Assembly (NCBI GenBank): GCA_020725465.1
Contig: DYEY01000056.1
Location: 1-64,000, forward strand
Length of the DNA: 64,000 nt
Reading direction: 5' to 3'
From: Dethiobacter sp.
Lineage (GTDB): Bacteria > Bacillota > Dethiobacteria > Dethiobacterales > Dethiobacteraceae
In this document: piece after piece, positions 33,163 through 41,078 of the stretch
How the letters are laid out: each line of letters begins with the position of its first letter
How positions within the stretch are numbered: position 1 is the stretch's first letter
Program-made: the position numbers and the translations under genes
The notes under the pieces: generated by a model
The model's input: the letters and a program-made list of their open reading frames with translations, nothing else
What the model was told of the DNA's origin: nothing
Databases searched by the model: none

Positions 33163-34233
33163 ATGAAACAAGGCAAAAGTCTGCAGGAACTGGCGAAGGA
33201 AATTGAACGCCAGGCCCATGCGAAAAAAGACTTTATAGCTAATACAAAGCAGCTTGAGATGGTAAACGAATTGGGGAACGGCAGTCCAGTTCGGCAAAAG
33301 CTCCACATCAGCGGAATAGGCGAGTTTGATATGAAAGAGTTAACGCATCGGCAGATTGGTGACCGGCTGGGCATCCCGGCCAAATACTACGACCGGATGC
33401 GCCAGGAAGCACCTGACCTTTTAAGCAACAATGTTAATTACTGGTTCCAGTGCAGGCCGGAAGACAGGATGATAAGGACGCTGGATGGCAGTGCGAGGGC
33501 GTTCCTCTCTAACAGGTATAGGCGGCTGGATAACTACGAGTTAATGGAAGCAGTGCTTCCGGTTCTGGCCGAAATACCACAGCTTGAAATTAAAAGTTGT
33601 GAGGTCACTGACACAAGGCTTTATTTGAAGGCGGTTACTCCCCGAATTGAAGCGGAATTGAGGCCTGGAGATGCGGTAAATGCTGGTATTGTCATCAGCA
33701 ACAGCGAGGTAGGCCTCGGGGCATTCAAAGTAGAGCCGCTGGTTTTCCGGTTGGTTTGCGAGAACGGCATGATATCGGCTGACTATTCGATGCAAAAATA
33801 CCATGTCGGCAGAAAAATAGCCGCCGAAGAAGCTGCAGCCATGGAGTTGTTCAGCGATGAAACATTAATGGCTGATGACAGGGCCTTTTGGCTAAAAGCA
33901 CGGGACATCGTTAAAGGTGTGCTGGCTGAAAAGACATTCCAGATGATTGTAAACGGCATGCGTGAAGCTGCTGCACAAAAAATACAGGGAGACCCGCATA
34001 AAGCAGTGCAGGAGCTCTCTAACAGGTTTAGGCTCACCCAGGATGATACCGGCGGCATTATGCGCCACCTTATCGAAGGCGGTGACCTGTCGAAGCTGGG
34101 CCTGGCCAATGCGATAACAAGGTACAGCCAGGACGAAAAAGACTATGACCGTGCAACCGAACTAGAAAGGCTGGGCGGGAAAGTGATTACGCTGGAGCAT
34201 TACGAGTGGAGACCAATTGCAGAAGCGGCTTAA
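33163..34233 (+). CDS. DUF932 domain protein
   Basis: 356 residues. The family is recognisable from the TH+QIG-ddRLGIPAKYYDRM pattern (LTHRQIGDRLGIPAKYYDRM), ARAFLSNRYRRLDNYEL and LVCENGM. DUF932 proteins are common on phages and plasmids, often near recombination genes; biochemical role unproven. ATG 33163 follows GGAAAGGACGG. It precedes the YqaJ exonuclease gene by 60 bp, consistent with a role in DNA metabolism. Confidence 0.88.
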   Translation: MKQGKSLQELAKEIERQAHAKKDFIANTKQLEMVNELGNGSPVRQKLHISGIGEFDMKELTHRQIGDRLGIPAKYYDRMRQEAPDLLSNNVNYWFQCRPEDRMIRTLDGSARAFLSNRYRRLDNYELMEAVLPVLAEIPQLEIKSCEVTDTRLYLKAVTPRIEAELRPGDAVNAGIVISNSEVGLGAFKVEPLVFRLVCENGMISADYSMQKYHVGRKIAAEEAAAMELFSDETLMADDRAFWLKARDIVKGVLAEKTFQMIVNGMREAAAQKIQGDPHKAVQELSNRFRLTQDDTGGIMRHLIEGGDLSKLGLANAITRYSQDEKDYDRATELERLGGKVITLEHYEWRPIAEAA

Positions 34234-34293
34234 GTAAACCAACCGGGCGGGGTGCAAAGCCCCGCCCCATTTAAAATACCTGGAGGTGTTAGT

Positions 34294-35223
34294 ATGACGG
34301 CGGTAACGCTGGCAAAAACAGCTGATATGCCCAGGGATGAATGGCTTGACCTGCGCCGCAAAGGAATCGGCGGCTCAGATGCTGCGGCTATCCTGGGGTT
34401 AAATCCCTGGAAAACTCCTATGGACGTATGGCTGGAAAAGACAGGCGAGTTTGAGGATGACCCCGGCGAAAACGAAAAGATGTACTGGGGAAACGTGCTG
34501 GAGGATATAGTGGCCAGGGAGTTCACGGCCAGGACGGGGCTGAAGGTGCGGCGGAGAAACGCCATATTAAAGCACAAAGACCGTCCCTTCATGATAGCAA
34601 ACGTAGACAGGCTGGTCATAGGCCACAAGGCAGGCCTTGAGTGCAAAACTGCAGGCCAGTATGCGGCAGAAGATTGGGAAATGGGCCTGCCGGACTATTA
34701 CATGCCCCAGCTGCAGCATTACATGGCAGTGACCGGCTATCCTGTATGGTATGTAGCGGTTCTGATAGGCGGCCAGGAGTTTAAGTACTACAAAATTACC
34801 AGGGATGATTATTTCATACGTGACCTAGTTCAAGCAGAGGTCGAGTTCTGGCGGCTGGTGGAGACGAGGACACCGCCTCCGGTAGACGGCACAAAGGCCA
34901 GCACGGAGCTTATAAAAAAGCTCTATCCGGAAGCGGAAAAAGGTAAGGAAATTCAGTTGCCCTTTGAAGCATTTGAGTTAATCCAGCAATACGAGCGGGC
35001 CTGCGAAGAAGAAAAGCAGATACAGCTTCTCAAAGATGAAGCAGCAAACAGGCTCAAAGACATGCTAGGTATGGCAGAAAGAGGGAGTATCCACGGTCGG
35101 CAGGTTATCTGGCAGAACGTTGTTTCAAAGAGACTGAATACCAAGTCCCTGCAAAAAGAGTATCCGGACATTTACGAGCAGTTTGCCCAGGAAAGCACTT
35201 ACCGGCGGTTTTCAATTAAATAA
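34294..35223 (+). CDS. YqaJ-family phage exonuclease
   Basis: 309 residues. The YqaJ/lambda Exo-like nuclease core is visible: EWLDLRRKGIGGSDAAAIL at the N-terminus, NVLEDIVAREF and the metal site NVDRLVIGHKAGLECKTA (D...ExK) with MPQLQHYMAVTGYPVWYVA. It resects dsDNA ends for phage recombination with an annealing protein. ATG 34294 follows TGGAGGTG. A helical C-terminal extension (about 225-309) may contact the partner. Confidence 0.92.
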   Translation: MTAVTLAKTADMPRDEWLDLRRKGIGGSDAAAILGLNPWKTPMDVWLEKTGEFEDDPGENEKMYWGNVLEDIVAREFTARTGLKVRRRNAILKHKDRPFMIANVDRLVIGHKAGLECKTAGQYAAEDWEMGLPDYYMPQLQHYMAVTGYPVWYVAVLIGGQEFKYYKITRDDYFIRDLVQAEVEFWRLVETRTPPPVDGTKASTELIKKLYPEAEKGKEIQLPFEAFELIQQYERACEEEKQIQLLKDEAANRLKDMLGMAERGSIHGRQVIWQNVVSKRLNTKSLQKEYPDIYEQFAQESTYRRFSIK

Positions 35224-35350
35224 TGAATGACCCCTCTGCCAATGAAAAGGCTTAATGGGTATACCCGTACAGGAAGGCGCCGCCGGGGGCGCAGGAAACA
35301 GCCAGGTCGCCCGGCAGGCCTGGCCTCAAACAAACAAAGGAGGTAAAAAA

Positions 35351-36070
35351 ATGGGACAGACATCTAACAGCCTGGCGATTATTGACACGGTGGAAATTCA
35401 GCAGGTGCAAGCCACCATGAGCAAAATAACCCAGTTCCAGCAAGTGATACAGAAGACGCTACATCAGGGGCATGACTTCGGGATAATTCCCGGCACCGAC
35501 AAGCCGACACTGCTGAAGCCGGGGGCGGAAAAAATCCTGATGATGATGGGCCTGCGGTCAGAGTTTGAGATAGTAGACAGCACTCGGGACTTTGAAAAAG
35601 GCTTCTTCCAGTACCAGGTACGATGCAGGCTGCTTAAAGGGGACATGGTTATAACCGAGGGCCTTGGTGCCTGCAACACCAGAGAACGGAAATATTTGAA
35701 GATGGACCCGTTCACGATGGACAACACGGTGCTGAAGATGGCCAAGAAACGCGCGCTTGTCGATGCATCACTTCTTGTGGCTTCCCTTTCAGATGTATTT
35801 ACCCAGGACATTGAGGATATGGATTTAAACGGGCAGCAGACCGGCGGTCAGAAAGTTTATACCGACCAGGACGGCACTATCAGTAAAGCGCAAGCCAAGC
35901 GGATGTTTGCCATATCCCATGGTAATGCGGATTTGGTTCGCAAGGTGTTAACAGAATACGGCTACGAAAAATCGGAGCAGGTCAGGAAAATAGAATACGA
36001 TGCCATCTGCGGCAAAATAGTGGCTCTGGCTCACGCCAGGGTAAGAGAGCCTGGAGAGGACGATGAATAA
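35351..36070 (+). CDS. Phage recombination-associated protein, probable annealing partner
   Basis: 239 residues, directly after the YqaJ exonuclease, where RecT, Erf or another single-strand annealing protein is expected. It is not RecT by motif. Conserved-looking segments are GHDFGIIPGTDKPTLLKPGA, CNTRERKYLKMDP and NTVLKMAKKRALVDASLLVA, reminiscent of Rad52-like proteins where a K-KRAL helix follows the core. The C-terminus (SKAQAKRMFAISHGNADLVR) resembles a small helical DNA-binding tail. AAAGGAGG precedes ATG 35351. Function is inferred mainly from position. Confidence 0.6.
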   Translation: MGQTSNSLAIIDTVEIQQVQATMSKITQFQQVIQKTLHQGHDFGIIPGTDKPTLLKPGAEKILMMMGLRSEFEIVDSTRDFEKGFFQYQVRCRLLKGDMVITEGLGACNTRERKYLKMDPFTMDNTVLKMAKKRALVDASLLVASLSDVFTQDIEDMDLNGQQTGGQKVYTDQDGTISKAQAKRMFAISHGNADLVRKVLTEYGYEKSEQVRKIEYDAICGKIVALAHARVREPGEDDE

Positions 36071-36073
36071 ACC

Positions 36074-36373
36074 ATGAGAGGCTGTGGGACACACAAGTTG
36101 TTGCTGGAAAAAGCAAGGTGTGTAGCGGGAAAGCGGGAGTCGGACGACATGAAGGTGTCTCCGAAACACGACAACACGGAATGGCGGGAAGCAGATAAAG
36201 AACGCCTTAAAGCAGAAATAACCACAAGAAAATTTGCCGAGATGTGCGGTCTTAAACCTTCCAGGTGGTGTGATATCAGGGAAGGAAGGGTAAAACCGAT
36301 AGACGAGGAAGCGGAGAGTATACGGGCCGCTGCCAGGCAGGTGGCGGTACGAGCGGGGGTGACGAGAAAATGA
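36074..36373 (+). CDS. Small phage protein, unknown
   Basis: 99 residues, rich in Lys, Arg and Glu, with a HTH-like stretch (TTRKFAEMCGLKPSRWCDIREG). No family recognised. It starts three bases after the preceding stop; an internal ATG at 36149 is an alternative. The stop overlaps the next ATG (ATGA), supporting an operon. Confidence 0.5.
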   Translation: MRGCGTHKLLLEKARCVAGKRESDDMKVSPKHDNTEWREADKERLKAEITTRKFAEMCGLKPSRWCDIREGRVKPIDEEAESIRAAARQVAVRAGVTRK

Positions 36374-36570
36374 AATACCCAAAATGGAATGAGTATTCTA
36401 ACAGCACAAAATGGAAGGTTGTGGCAGATGAGATTGAACTTGAAACCCACAACGGCACGACAAAATCGGACTTGATTAATATCATGAAATTCTTGGCAGG
36501 TGAAGCAGTAAGGCTGCAAGCACGTGTATATCAACTTGAAGAAAGGTTGGCAAAGGGTATTACAGACTAA
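36370..36570 (+). CDS. Small coiled-coil-like phage protein
   Basis: 66 residues. The C-terminal half (AGEAVRLQARVYQLEERLAK) should form a short coiled coil. ATG 36370 overlaps the previous stop. Function unknown. A structured GC-rich element follows. Confidence 0.5.
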   Translation: MKYPKWNEYSNSTKWKVVADEIELETHNGTTKSDLINIMKFLAGEAVRLQARVYQLEERLAKGITD

Positions 36571-36581
36571 TAGTCTTCAGT

Positions 36582-36687
36582 GGGCGGGCGGCATGGCTGA
36601 CCATGAGCTGACCAGAAAGCCGCATGCACCGGGCGGTGAGTAAACGCGATAGCGTTCCCGTGCGGGGTAAACGGGACACGCCCGCCC
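36582..36687. other. GC-rich foldable element, candidate structured RNA or origin part
   Basis: GGGCGGGCG (36582-36590) pairs perfectly with CGCCCGCCC (36679-36687). Inside are CATGG/CCATG (36592-36596 with 36601-36605), GCGGC/GCCGC (36588-36592 with 36619-36623), ACGC-GATA-GCGT (36644-36655) and GCGTTCCCGT (36652-36661) pairing with 36671-36681 through one bulge. Several helices are mutually exclusive. No gene is seen in 36571-36762, so this fills the gap before the replication initiator. Confidence 0.55.
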
Positions 36688-36762
36688 CTGAACATAGTTT
36701 CAGTTGGGGAGGAAGGGATATGCAAATAGAGATATTCCCAGCGTTTTGCAGGGGTGAAATAT

Positions 36763-37548
36763 ATGAACTATATCAGGGAGCTTAACGCATTCTATGATTG
36801 GCTCGAAACGAACGGACTGTCACTATCTGCGTTCGCACTATGGCACGTGTTGATGCACATAGCGAACAAGGCAGGATGGACGGAGGAGTTCGCTGTAGCC
36901 GTATCGGTGTTATGCGCTAAGACCGGTTTATCACCCCGTGCAGTTTACGAGGCAAGAAATGAATTGAGAACAAAAGGGCGATTAGAATGGCGGTCACGGA
37001 GAGGCAATCAATCAGCAGTTTATAAAATCATCCCTTTGTCTGCATCAGGTGCAGACAATCATGCAGGCAAATATTTGTCTGCAATAAATGCAGGCAATCA
37101 TGCAGACAACTGTGCAGACAATGGTGCAGACAACCGTGCAGGCAATGGTGCACCATTAAATAAACTAAACAAAACAGAAACGAAACTAAACAGTACCTGC
37201 TCTAAAGAGCAGGACGCTGCTGCCTGTCCCGATATTCCCACCAGCAACCAGCCGTTAATCATCGAGTTGACAAGCGAATACAGGGGTATTCCAGGCATTA
37301 CGCATGAGCAGAGCGATTATGCCTTCATTGGCAGCTGTTATAACGCCCATGGCTATAATGCAGTGCTGGAGGCAATTCATATCCTGAAAACCCGAATGGA
37401 GGCTGGGTTTACCCCTGACAAGCCCAAGATTTATCTCATGGGAATTTTGAAGAAAGGAGAAGAGCCTGATGGGAGAACTGGTATCCGTGGCAGAAGTGCT
37501 CGGAAAGCAGCAAACAAGGGGAAATATGACTGGTTCTACGAGTTCTGA
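36763..37548 (+). CDS. Phage replication initiation protein
   Basis: 261 residues. The N-terminal half is a winged-helix/DnaD-like replication domain (FALWHVLMHIANKAGWTEEF ... LSPRAVYEARNELRTKGRLE). The middle (about 95-130) is a low-complexity Ala-Asp-Asn stretch encoded by 12-bp iterons. The C-terminal part (EQSDYAFIGSCYNAHGYNAV, then LMGILKKGEE) resembles loader-interacting domains of phage initiators. It overlaps the DnaC-like gene by 80 bp, the standard initiator-loader order. ATG 36763 follows AGGGGTG. Confidence 0.8.
   Translation: MNYIRELNAFYDWLETNGLSLSAFALWHVLMHIANKAGWTEEFAVAVSVLCAKTGLSPRAVYEARNELRTKGRLEWRSRRGNQSAVYKIIPLSASGADNHAGKYLSAINAGNHADNCADNGADNRAGNGAPLNKLNKTETKLNSTCSKEQDAAACPDIPTSNQPLIIELTSEYRGIPGITHEQSDYAFIGSCYNAHGYNAVLEAIHILKTRMEAGFTPDKPKIYLMGILKKGEEPDGRTGIRGRSARKAANKGKYDWFYEF
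37035..37148. repeat. 12-bp iterons inside the replication gene, probable origin
   Basis: Five 12-bp units of the form TGCAGrCAAyNN run head to tail from 37089 to 37148. Two more lie at 37050-37073, and inverted copies (TTTGTCTGCA) at 37035-37044 and 37074-37083. They encode the repetitive Ala-Asp-Asn region. Iterons inside the initiator gene are the arrangement of lambdoid and many Gram-positive phage origins. Confidence 0.8.
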
Positions 37549-38353
37549 GTTTGTTTATGACACAGAAAAAGCACCAGAGGAATGCCTCCATTGTCAGAAA
37601 CAGCTTCGCTGGCGGCGTTACGTCATCGGCAACATGCGGGTAGGCCTGTACCTGGAGCCGTGTATGTGTGAGGGTGCTGTTCTTGAACGCCAGGAAAAGG
37701 CCGCCGAAGAAGAGCGCAGGCTGCGGGAAGAGGAAAATCAGCGGAAGATGCGGCGCATTGAAGACCTCTTTCGGCAAAGCAGACTGGGAAGGCGTTTCAG
37801 GGAGCGGACATTTGATAATTTCAAAGTCATGCCCCACAACAGGAAGGCATTTGAGACGGCTCTGGAGTATGCTCAAAGTTTTACGCAGCACAGGGAAAAA
37901 GGCGAGGGCCTATTTATCACAGGTGGTGCAGGGACAGGAAAAACTCACCTTGCTGCTGCTATAGCAAATTTTCTGCTGCGGGGATTGACTCCGGTGGTAT
38001 TTGCGGACATTACCCGGCTGCTTTCCAGCCTAAAGGCAACATTTACCGAAGAAAGCACTAACTCAGAACAACAGTTGATAGACGAGCTCTGCCGGGTTGA
38101 GCTTTTAGTTATTGACGACCTGGGCAAAGAAAAGCCCAGCCAATGGGTTGAGGAAAAGCTCTACACCATTGTCAACGCGCGCTACGAGGATTATAAACCT
38201 ATTATCATTACCAGCAACTACTCCCTGGAGGACATCGAAGCCCGTCTGGAAAACAGCGGCGAGGCAATAGTCTCCAGGTTGATGGAAATGTGTAAGGGAT
38301 TAAAAATGAACGGCCCTGATTACCGGAAAGGAGGGGCGAAGCGAAAAACATGA
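37469..38353 (+). CDS. DnaC-like helicase loader ATPase
   Basis: 294 residues. The N-terminus has a zinc-ligand-like set (CLHCQKQL...CMC), followed by a charged coiled coil. The AAA+ domain has Walker A GGAGTGKTH (about 151-159), Walker B LLVIDDLGKE and sensor ITSNYS. It loads the replicative helicase at the origin bound by the upstream initiator. AAAGGAGAAGAG precedes ATG 37469. Confidence 0.93.
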   Translation: MGELVSVAEVLGKQQTRGNMTGSTSSEFVYDTEKAPEECLHCQKQLRWRRYVIGNMRVGLYLEPCMCEGAVLERQEKAAEEERRLREEENQRKMRRIEDLFRQSRLGRRFRERTFDNFKVMPHNRKAFETALEYAQSFTQHREKGEGLFITGGAGTGKTHLAAAIANFLLRGLTPVVFADITRLLSSLKATFTEESTNSEQQLIDELCRVELLVIDDLGKEKPSQWVEEKLYTIVNARYEDYKPIIITSNYSLEDIEARLENSGEAIVSRLMEMCKGLKMNGPDYRKGGAKRKT

Positions 38354-38709
38354 AACATATTTACACTCACAAGGATTTTGATGATCTGGTTGCTGAGTTT
38401 TTAAACAGAGAACAGCAGCTAATGCAGTGGAAAACAGGTGAATATGCCAGCGAGAAAGACCGGCTGCTAAACTTCCACCAAGTAGGTGAGCTAATGGGAA
38501 GGCCACCAGCGGAAATAGTCCTGGCGTATTTGCTTAAACATATCCAGTCAATAACACTGGCAGTTATGGCGGGGAAATTTAAATGGACATGGGAAGAAGA
38601 CGGTAAGGAGGGGTTAAAGCAAAGAATAGCAGACGCAAGGAATTACTTGCTGCTCCTTGCAGCCTGCCTGGATGAGGAGGAAAGAAAAAATGAACACAGC
38701 ACAATGTAA
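38350..38709 (+). CDS. Conserved phage protein, unknown
   Basis: 119 residues, overlapping the previous stop by four bases. The sequence is helical, with a C-terminal pattern EGLKQRIADARNYLLLLAAC resembling small phage proteins related to nucleotide-metabolism (DUF1599-like) domains, but the match is weak. Function unknown. Confidence 0.55.
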   Translation: MKHIYTHKDFDDLVAEFLNREQQLMQWKTGEYASEKDRLLNFHQVGELMGRPPAEIVLAYLLKHIQSITLAVMAGKFKWTWEEDGKEGLKQRIADARNYLLLLAACLDEEERKNEHSTM

Positions 38710-38986
38710 AGGGTGTGGTGCTGCTATAAAGTTTATCCGGATGAAGAGCGGTAAAATGATGCCTGTAAACCCAGAACCATATATGGCAGATCAGTCCCGA
38801 ACCGGGAAAGAGATTTTTGTCCGGCCAGACGGCGAACTGATAAAAGGAAAATCCATCTGCAAGCTTGACCCCGGGACAAAGCATGCCGGTTACGACCACT
38901 ACATTCCCCACTGGGCCTCATGTCCTGCAGCAAAACAGTTCAAAAAGCAGGAGAAAGACAGGTTTGAACAGGCAACCATTTTTTGA
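38690..38986 (+). CDS. Small phage zinc-binding-like protein
   Basis: 98 residues. It begins MNTAQCKGCGAAIKFIRM, with one CxxC pair, and has H and C residues in IPHWASCPAAKQF that could complete a zinc site. This is a common early phage protein type. ATG 38690 follows GGAGGAAAGAA inside the previous gene. Function unknown. Confidence 0.65.
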   Translation: MNTAQCKGCGAAIKFIRMKSGKMMPVNPEPYMADQSRTGKEIFVRPDGELIKGKSICKLDPGTKHAGYDHYIPHWASCPAAKQFKKQEKDRFEQATIF

Positions 38987-38995
38987 GGTGTGAAA

Positions 38996-39397
38996 ATGAG
39001 AATGCGTAAACAGAACTGGGAGGCCAGGGTCGAGGCCGGGTCTCCTCTTCAAGTTATGATAAGCATTCCTCTCCTCCCTCCCAGCCTAAATGTGTGGGCA
39101 AGAAAGCACTGGCGTATAAGACACCAGCAGATTGATGTCATCACAGAGGGGTTAAAATTGCTGGCAATAAAAAAACAGATTCCGTGCATTGAACGGGCAG
39201 AGGTTCGCTTAACATATTTCTTTAGGGACAAGAGGCGAAGAGACCCGGACAATTATGTGGGGAAGTTCATTCTTGATGGACTGCGAAAGGCGGGAATCAT
39301 CGCTGAAGACAATGCCGAAGTATTGAAGCTGCCGCAGCCGGTATTTAGGGTAGACCGGGCCAACCCAAGGACAGAGATTAATATCGTGGAATGGTAG
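38996..39397 (+). CDS. rusA: RusA-family Holliday junction resolvase
   Basis: 133 residues. RusA cuts four-way junctions. The family core is visible: IPLLPPSLNVWARKHW near the N-terminus and the metal-binding region RRRDPDNYVGKFILDGLR with AEDNAEV (three Asp residues). It is placed at the end of the replication-recombination module, before the late regulator. GTG 38990 is an alternative start. Confidence 0.92.
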   Translation: MRMRKQNWEARVEAGSPLQVMISIPLLPPSLNVWARKHWRIRHQQIDVITEGLKLLAIKKQIPCIERAEVRLTYFFRDKRRRDPDNYVGKFILDGLRKAGIIAEDNAEVLKLPQPVFRVDRANPRTEINIVEW

Positions 39398-39420
39398 AGC
39401 ATGTGTAAGGGGGGGAAATT

Positions 39421-39846
39421 ATGACTGTACCAAGGGCTGTCTTTAGATATATAGAACATGAGCTGTACAATTACAAGGAAACAAAAAAAGAAATACAGGA
39501 ACTGCGAGAAGACATACAGGAAGGAATGTCTGTACCGCTTAAAGAGGCCGTGCCAGGGAGGGGGTACATCAGCGACCCCACATCCCGTAAGGCGATGAAG
39601 CTTTTGACCAGTAAAGCCTTAAAAAAAATGGTAGGCAATGTTACCGCCATTGACAGGGCGTTGAACAGGCTAAATGATGACCATCGGCAGTTATTTGTGT
39701 TGAAATACCAGCATGCACTGCACTGGAAAAAGGTCTGCAGCGAGATGCCCGTCAGCGACAGGACGTATTTCCGGCTGCGTAGAGAGCTGGTTCTTATGGT
39801 GGCAGCAGAGATGGGGCTGCTGGCCGAAGTAGGTAAAGGGGAATAG
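39421..39846 (+). CDS. ArpU/RinA-family late transcription regulator
   Basis: 141 residues. The pattern VFRYIEHELYNYKETKKEI, SDPTSRKAMKLLTSKALKKM and the C-terminal region-4-like HTH (VCSEMPVSDRTYFRLRRELV) matches phage regulators of the ArpU/RinA type. These activate packaging and structural genes. It lies directly before the packaging module, the usual position. Confidence 0.85.
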   Translation: MTVPRAVFRYIEHELYNYKETKKEIQELREDIQEGMSVPLKEAVPGRGYISDPTSRKAMKLLTSKALKKMVGNVTAIDRALNRLNDDHRQLFVLKYQHALHWKKVCSEMPVSDRTYFRLRRELVLMVAAEMGLLAEVGKGE

Positions 39847-40046
39847 AAATAAAATACCCAGCCACGATGTTTGTCAAGTAAAGTTCAAAAATAAAATAAA
39901 ATGGAAAGTATGATTTGTTTCGTGGCAGAAAGTTGGCAGGAATGAGAGTACTCTCTGTGATATTGTGGTACAAAGGGGCTGTCCGCAGAGGGTGGTTATT
40001 TGTTACAGGTTTCATTAATATTTCACAAAACAAGGGGTCATTTCAG
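39847..40046. promoter_or_regulatory. Probable late control region
   Basis: This AT-rich 200-bp gap between the late regulator and the late genes holds GCCACGA (39861-39867) and its exact complement TCGTGGC (39920-39926), 52 bp apart. TTGTCA at 39871 could be a -35 element, but the -10 is poor, as expected for an activator-dependent promoter. No convincing gene found. Confidence 0.45.
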
Positions 40047-41078
40047 TTGCGAAGGTTAAAAATTTTTGATGCTTTGCCTGCCTATTTTGGGGGCAAAAGG
40101 AAACTGGTAAAAGAGATATTCAAGCTGGTTCCGCCAGCCAGCAATGCTCCGGTTTTCGCAGACGCTTTTATGGGGGGTGGGTCAGTTTCTCTCCTGGCGA
40201 AGGCGATGGGGTACAAAGTGCTGGCTAACGACATTGCAGAACGGTCATGCATCGTGGGGAAGGCACTGATTGAAAACAACCGGGTAAAAATTGCAGGAGA
40301 AGATATTAACAGGCTTTTTGTGGAAAGCTCAAACGACCGCTTTATACAGGACAAGTTCTCCCCACAGGTGTTTTTAAGCAAACATGCAGCATTTCTGGAT
40401 AATGCTATGGCCGTTGTTCGGGCCATGGAAGACGGGCCCAAAAAACACTTAAGCCTCCTGCTCCTGATTAAAATGGTATTTTACCTGCGGCCCTACTCCA
40501 AGTTCTCCAGCCCAAATGCTTTTAATATCCCGATGGAACAACGGCAGATTGAAAGCATTAAAAATAGGACATACCATGCCAGCATCAAGGCGGCTTTGCG
40601 GCCAATACCTGATATACTGAAAGACTTGGTGGCGGCTATTAATGCCGGAATAATAGACAACGCCCAGGAGAACAGGGTTTTCAGGATGGATGTCCGCGAG
40701 TTTTTGCGCCAAATCAAAGCAGATGTGGTGTACTTTGACCCCCCATATGCCGGAACGCTGGCCTATGAGGAAGAATACAACGTTTTAGACCAAATCCTTA
40801 CCCGGCAAATAACTATAGAAAAAAGCGAGTTTTCCCGTAAAGACGGGATTATTTTTTTAGCAGAAGTATTCCAGTCGGCCAGGCACATCCCTGTATGGAT
40901 AATCTCTATGGGCAATGCAGGCGGCGCAAATAACTGCTTTGATGAACTGATAGAAATCATCGGCCAGTACAAAGATGTCCAGGCGAAAAGGATTAAATAC
41001 AAACATATGACCGGGGCCGCCAGCGAAGAACATAAGGCTAAAAATGAAGAATACCTGATACTGGGGAGACCAAAATAA
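40047..41078 (+). CDS. D12-class DNA adenine methyltransferase (first of a tandem pair)
   Basis: 343 residues from TTG 40047. Motifs: LPAYFGGKRK, DAFMGGGSVSLLAKAMGYKV, NDIAERS and catalytic VYFDPPYAG. The start is chosen by alignment with the next gene (both have a short lead before the YFGGK motif) and the nearby AAGGGG. It differs strongly from the methylase in the lysogeny operon. It may protect phage DNA against host restriction. A stand-alone methylase at the start of the late region is common. Confidence 0.85.
   Translation: MRRLKIFDALPAYFGGKRKLVKEIFKLVPPASNAPVFADAFMGGGSVSLLAKAMGYKVLANDIAERSCIVGKALIENNRVKIAGEDINRLFVESSNDRFIQDKFSPQVFLSKHAAFLDNAMAVVRAMEDGPKKHLSLLLLIKMVFYLRPYSKFSSPNAFNIPMEQRQIESIKNRTYHASIKAALRPIPDILKDLVAAINAGIIDNAQENRVFRMDVREFLRQIKADVVYFDPPYAGTLAYEEEYNVLDQILTRQITIEKSEFSRKDGIIFLAEVFQSARHIPVWIISMGNAGGANNCFDELIEIIGQYKDVQAKRIKYKHMTGAASEEHKAKNEEYLILGRPK

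Noticed and set aside
36597-36618. CTGA...GAAA resemblance to a hammerhead ribozyme core
   Set aside because: The required CUGANGA and stem II are absent; only short matches remain.
36635-36650. Similarity to the GGTGAGTAACGCG segment of 16S rRNA
   Set aside because: The match is limited to about a dozen bases with an extra A, and no surrounding rRNA sequence is present.
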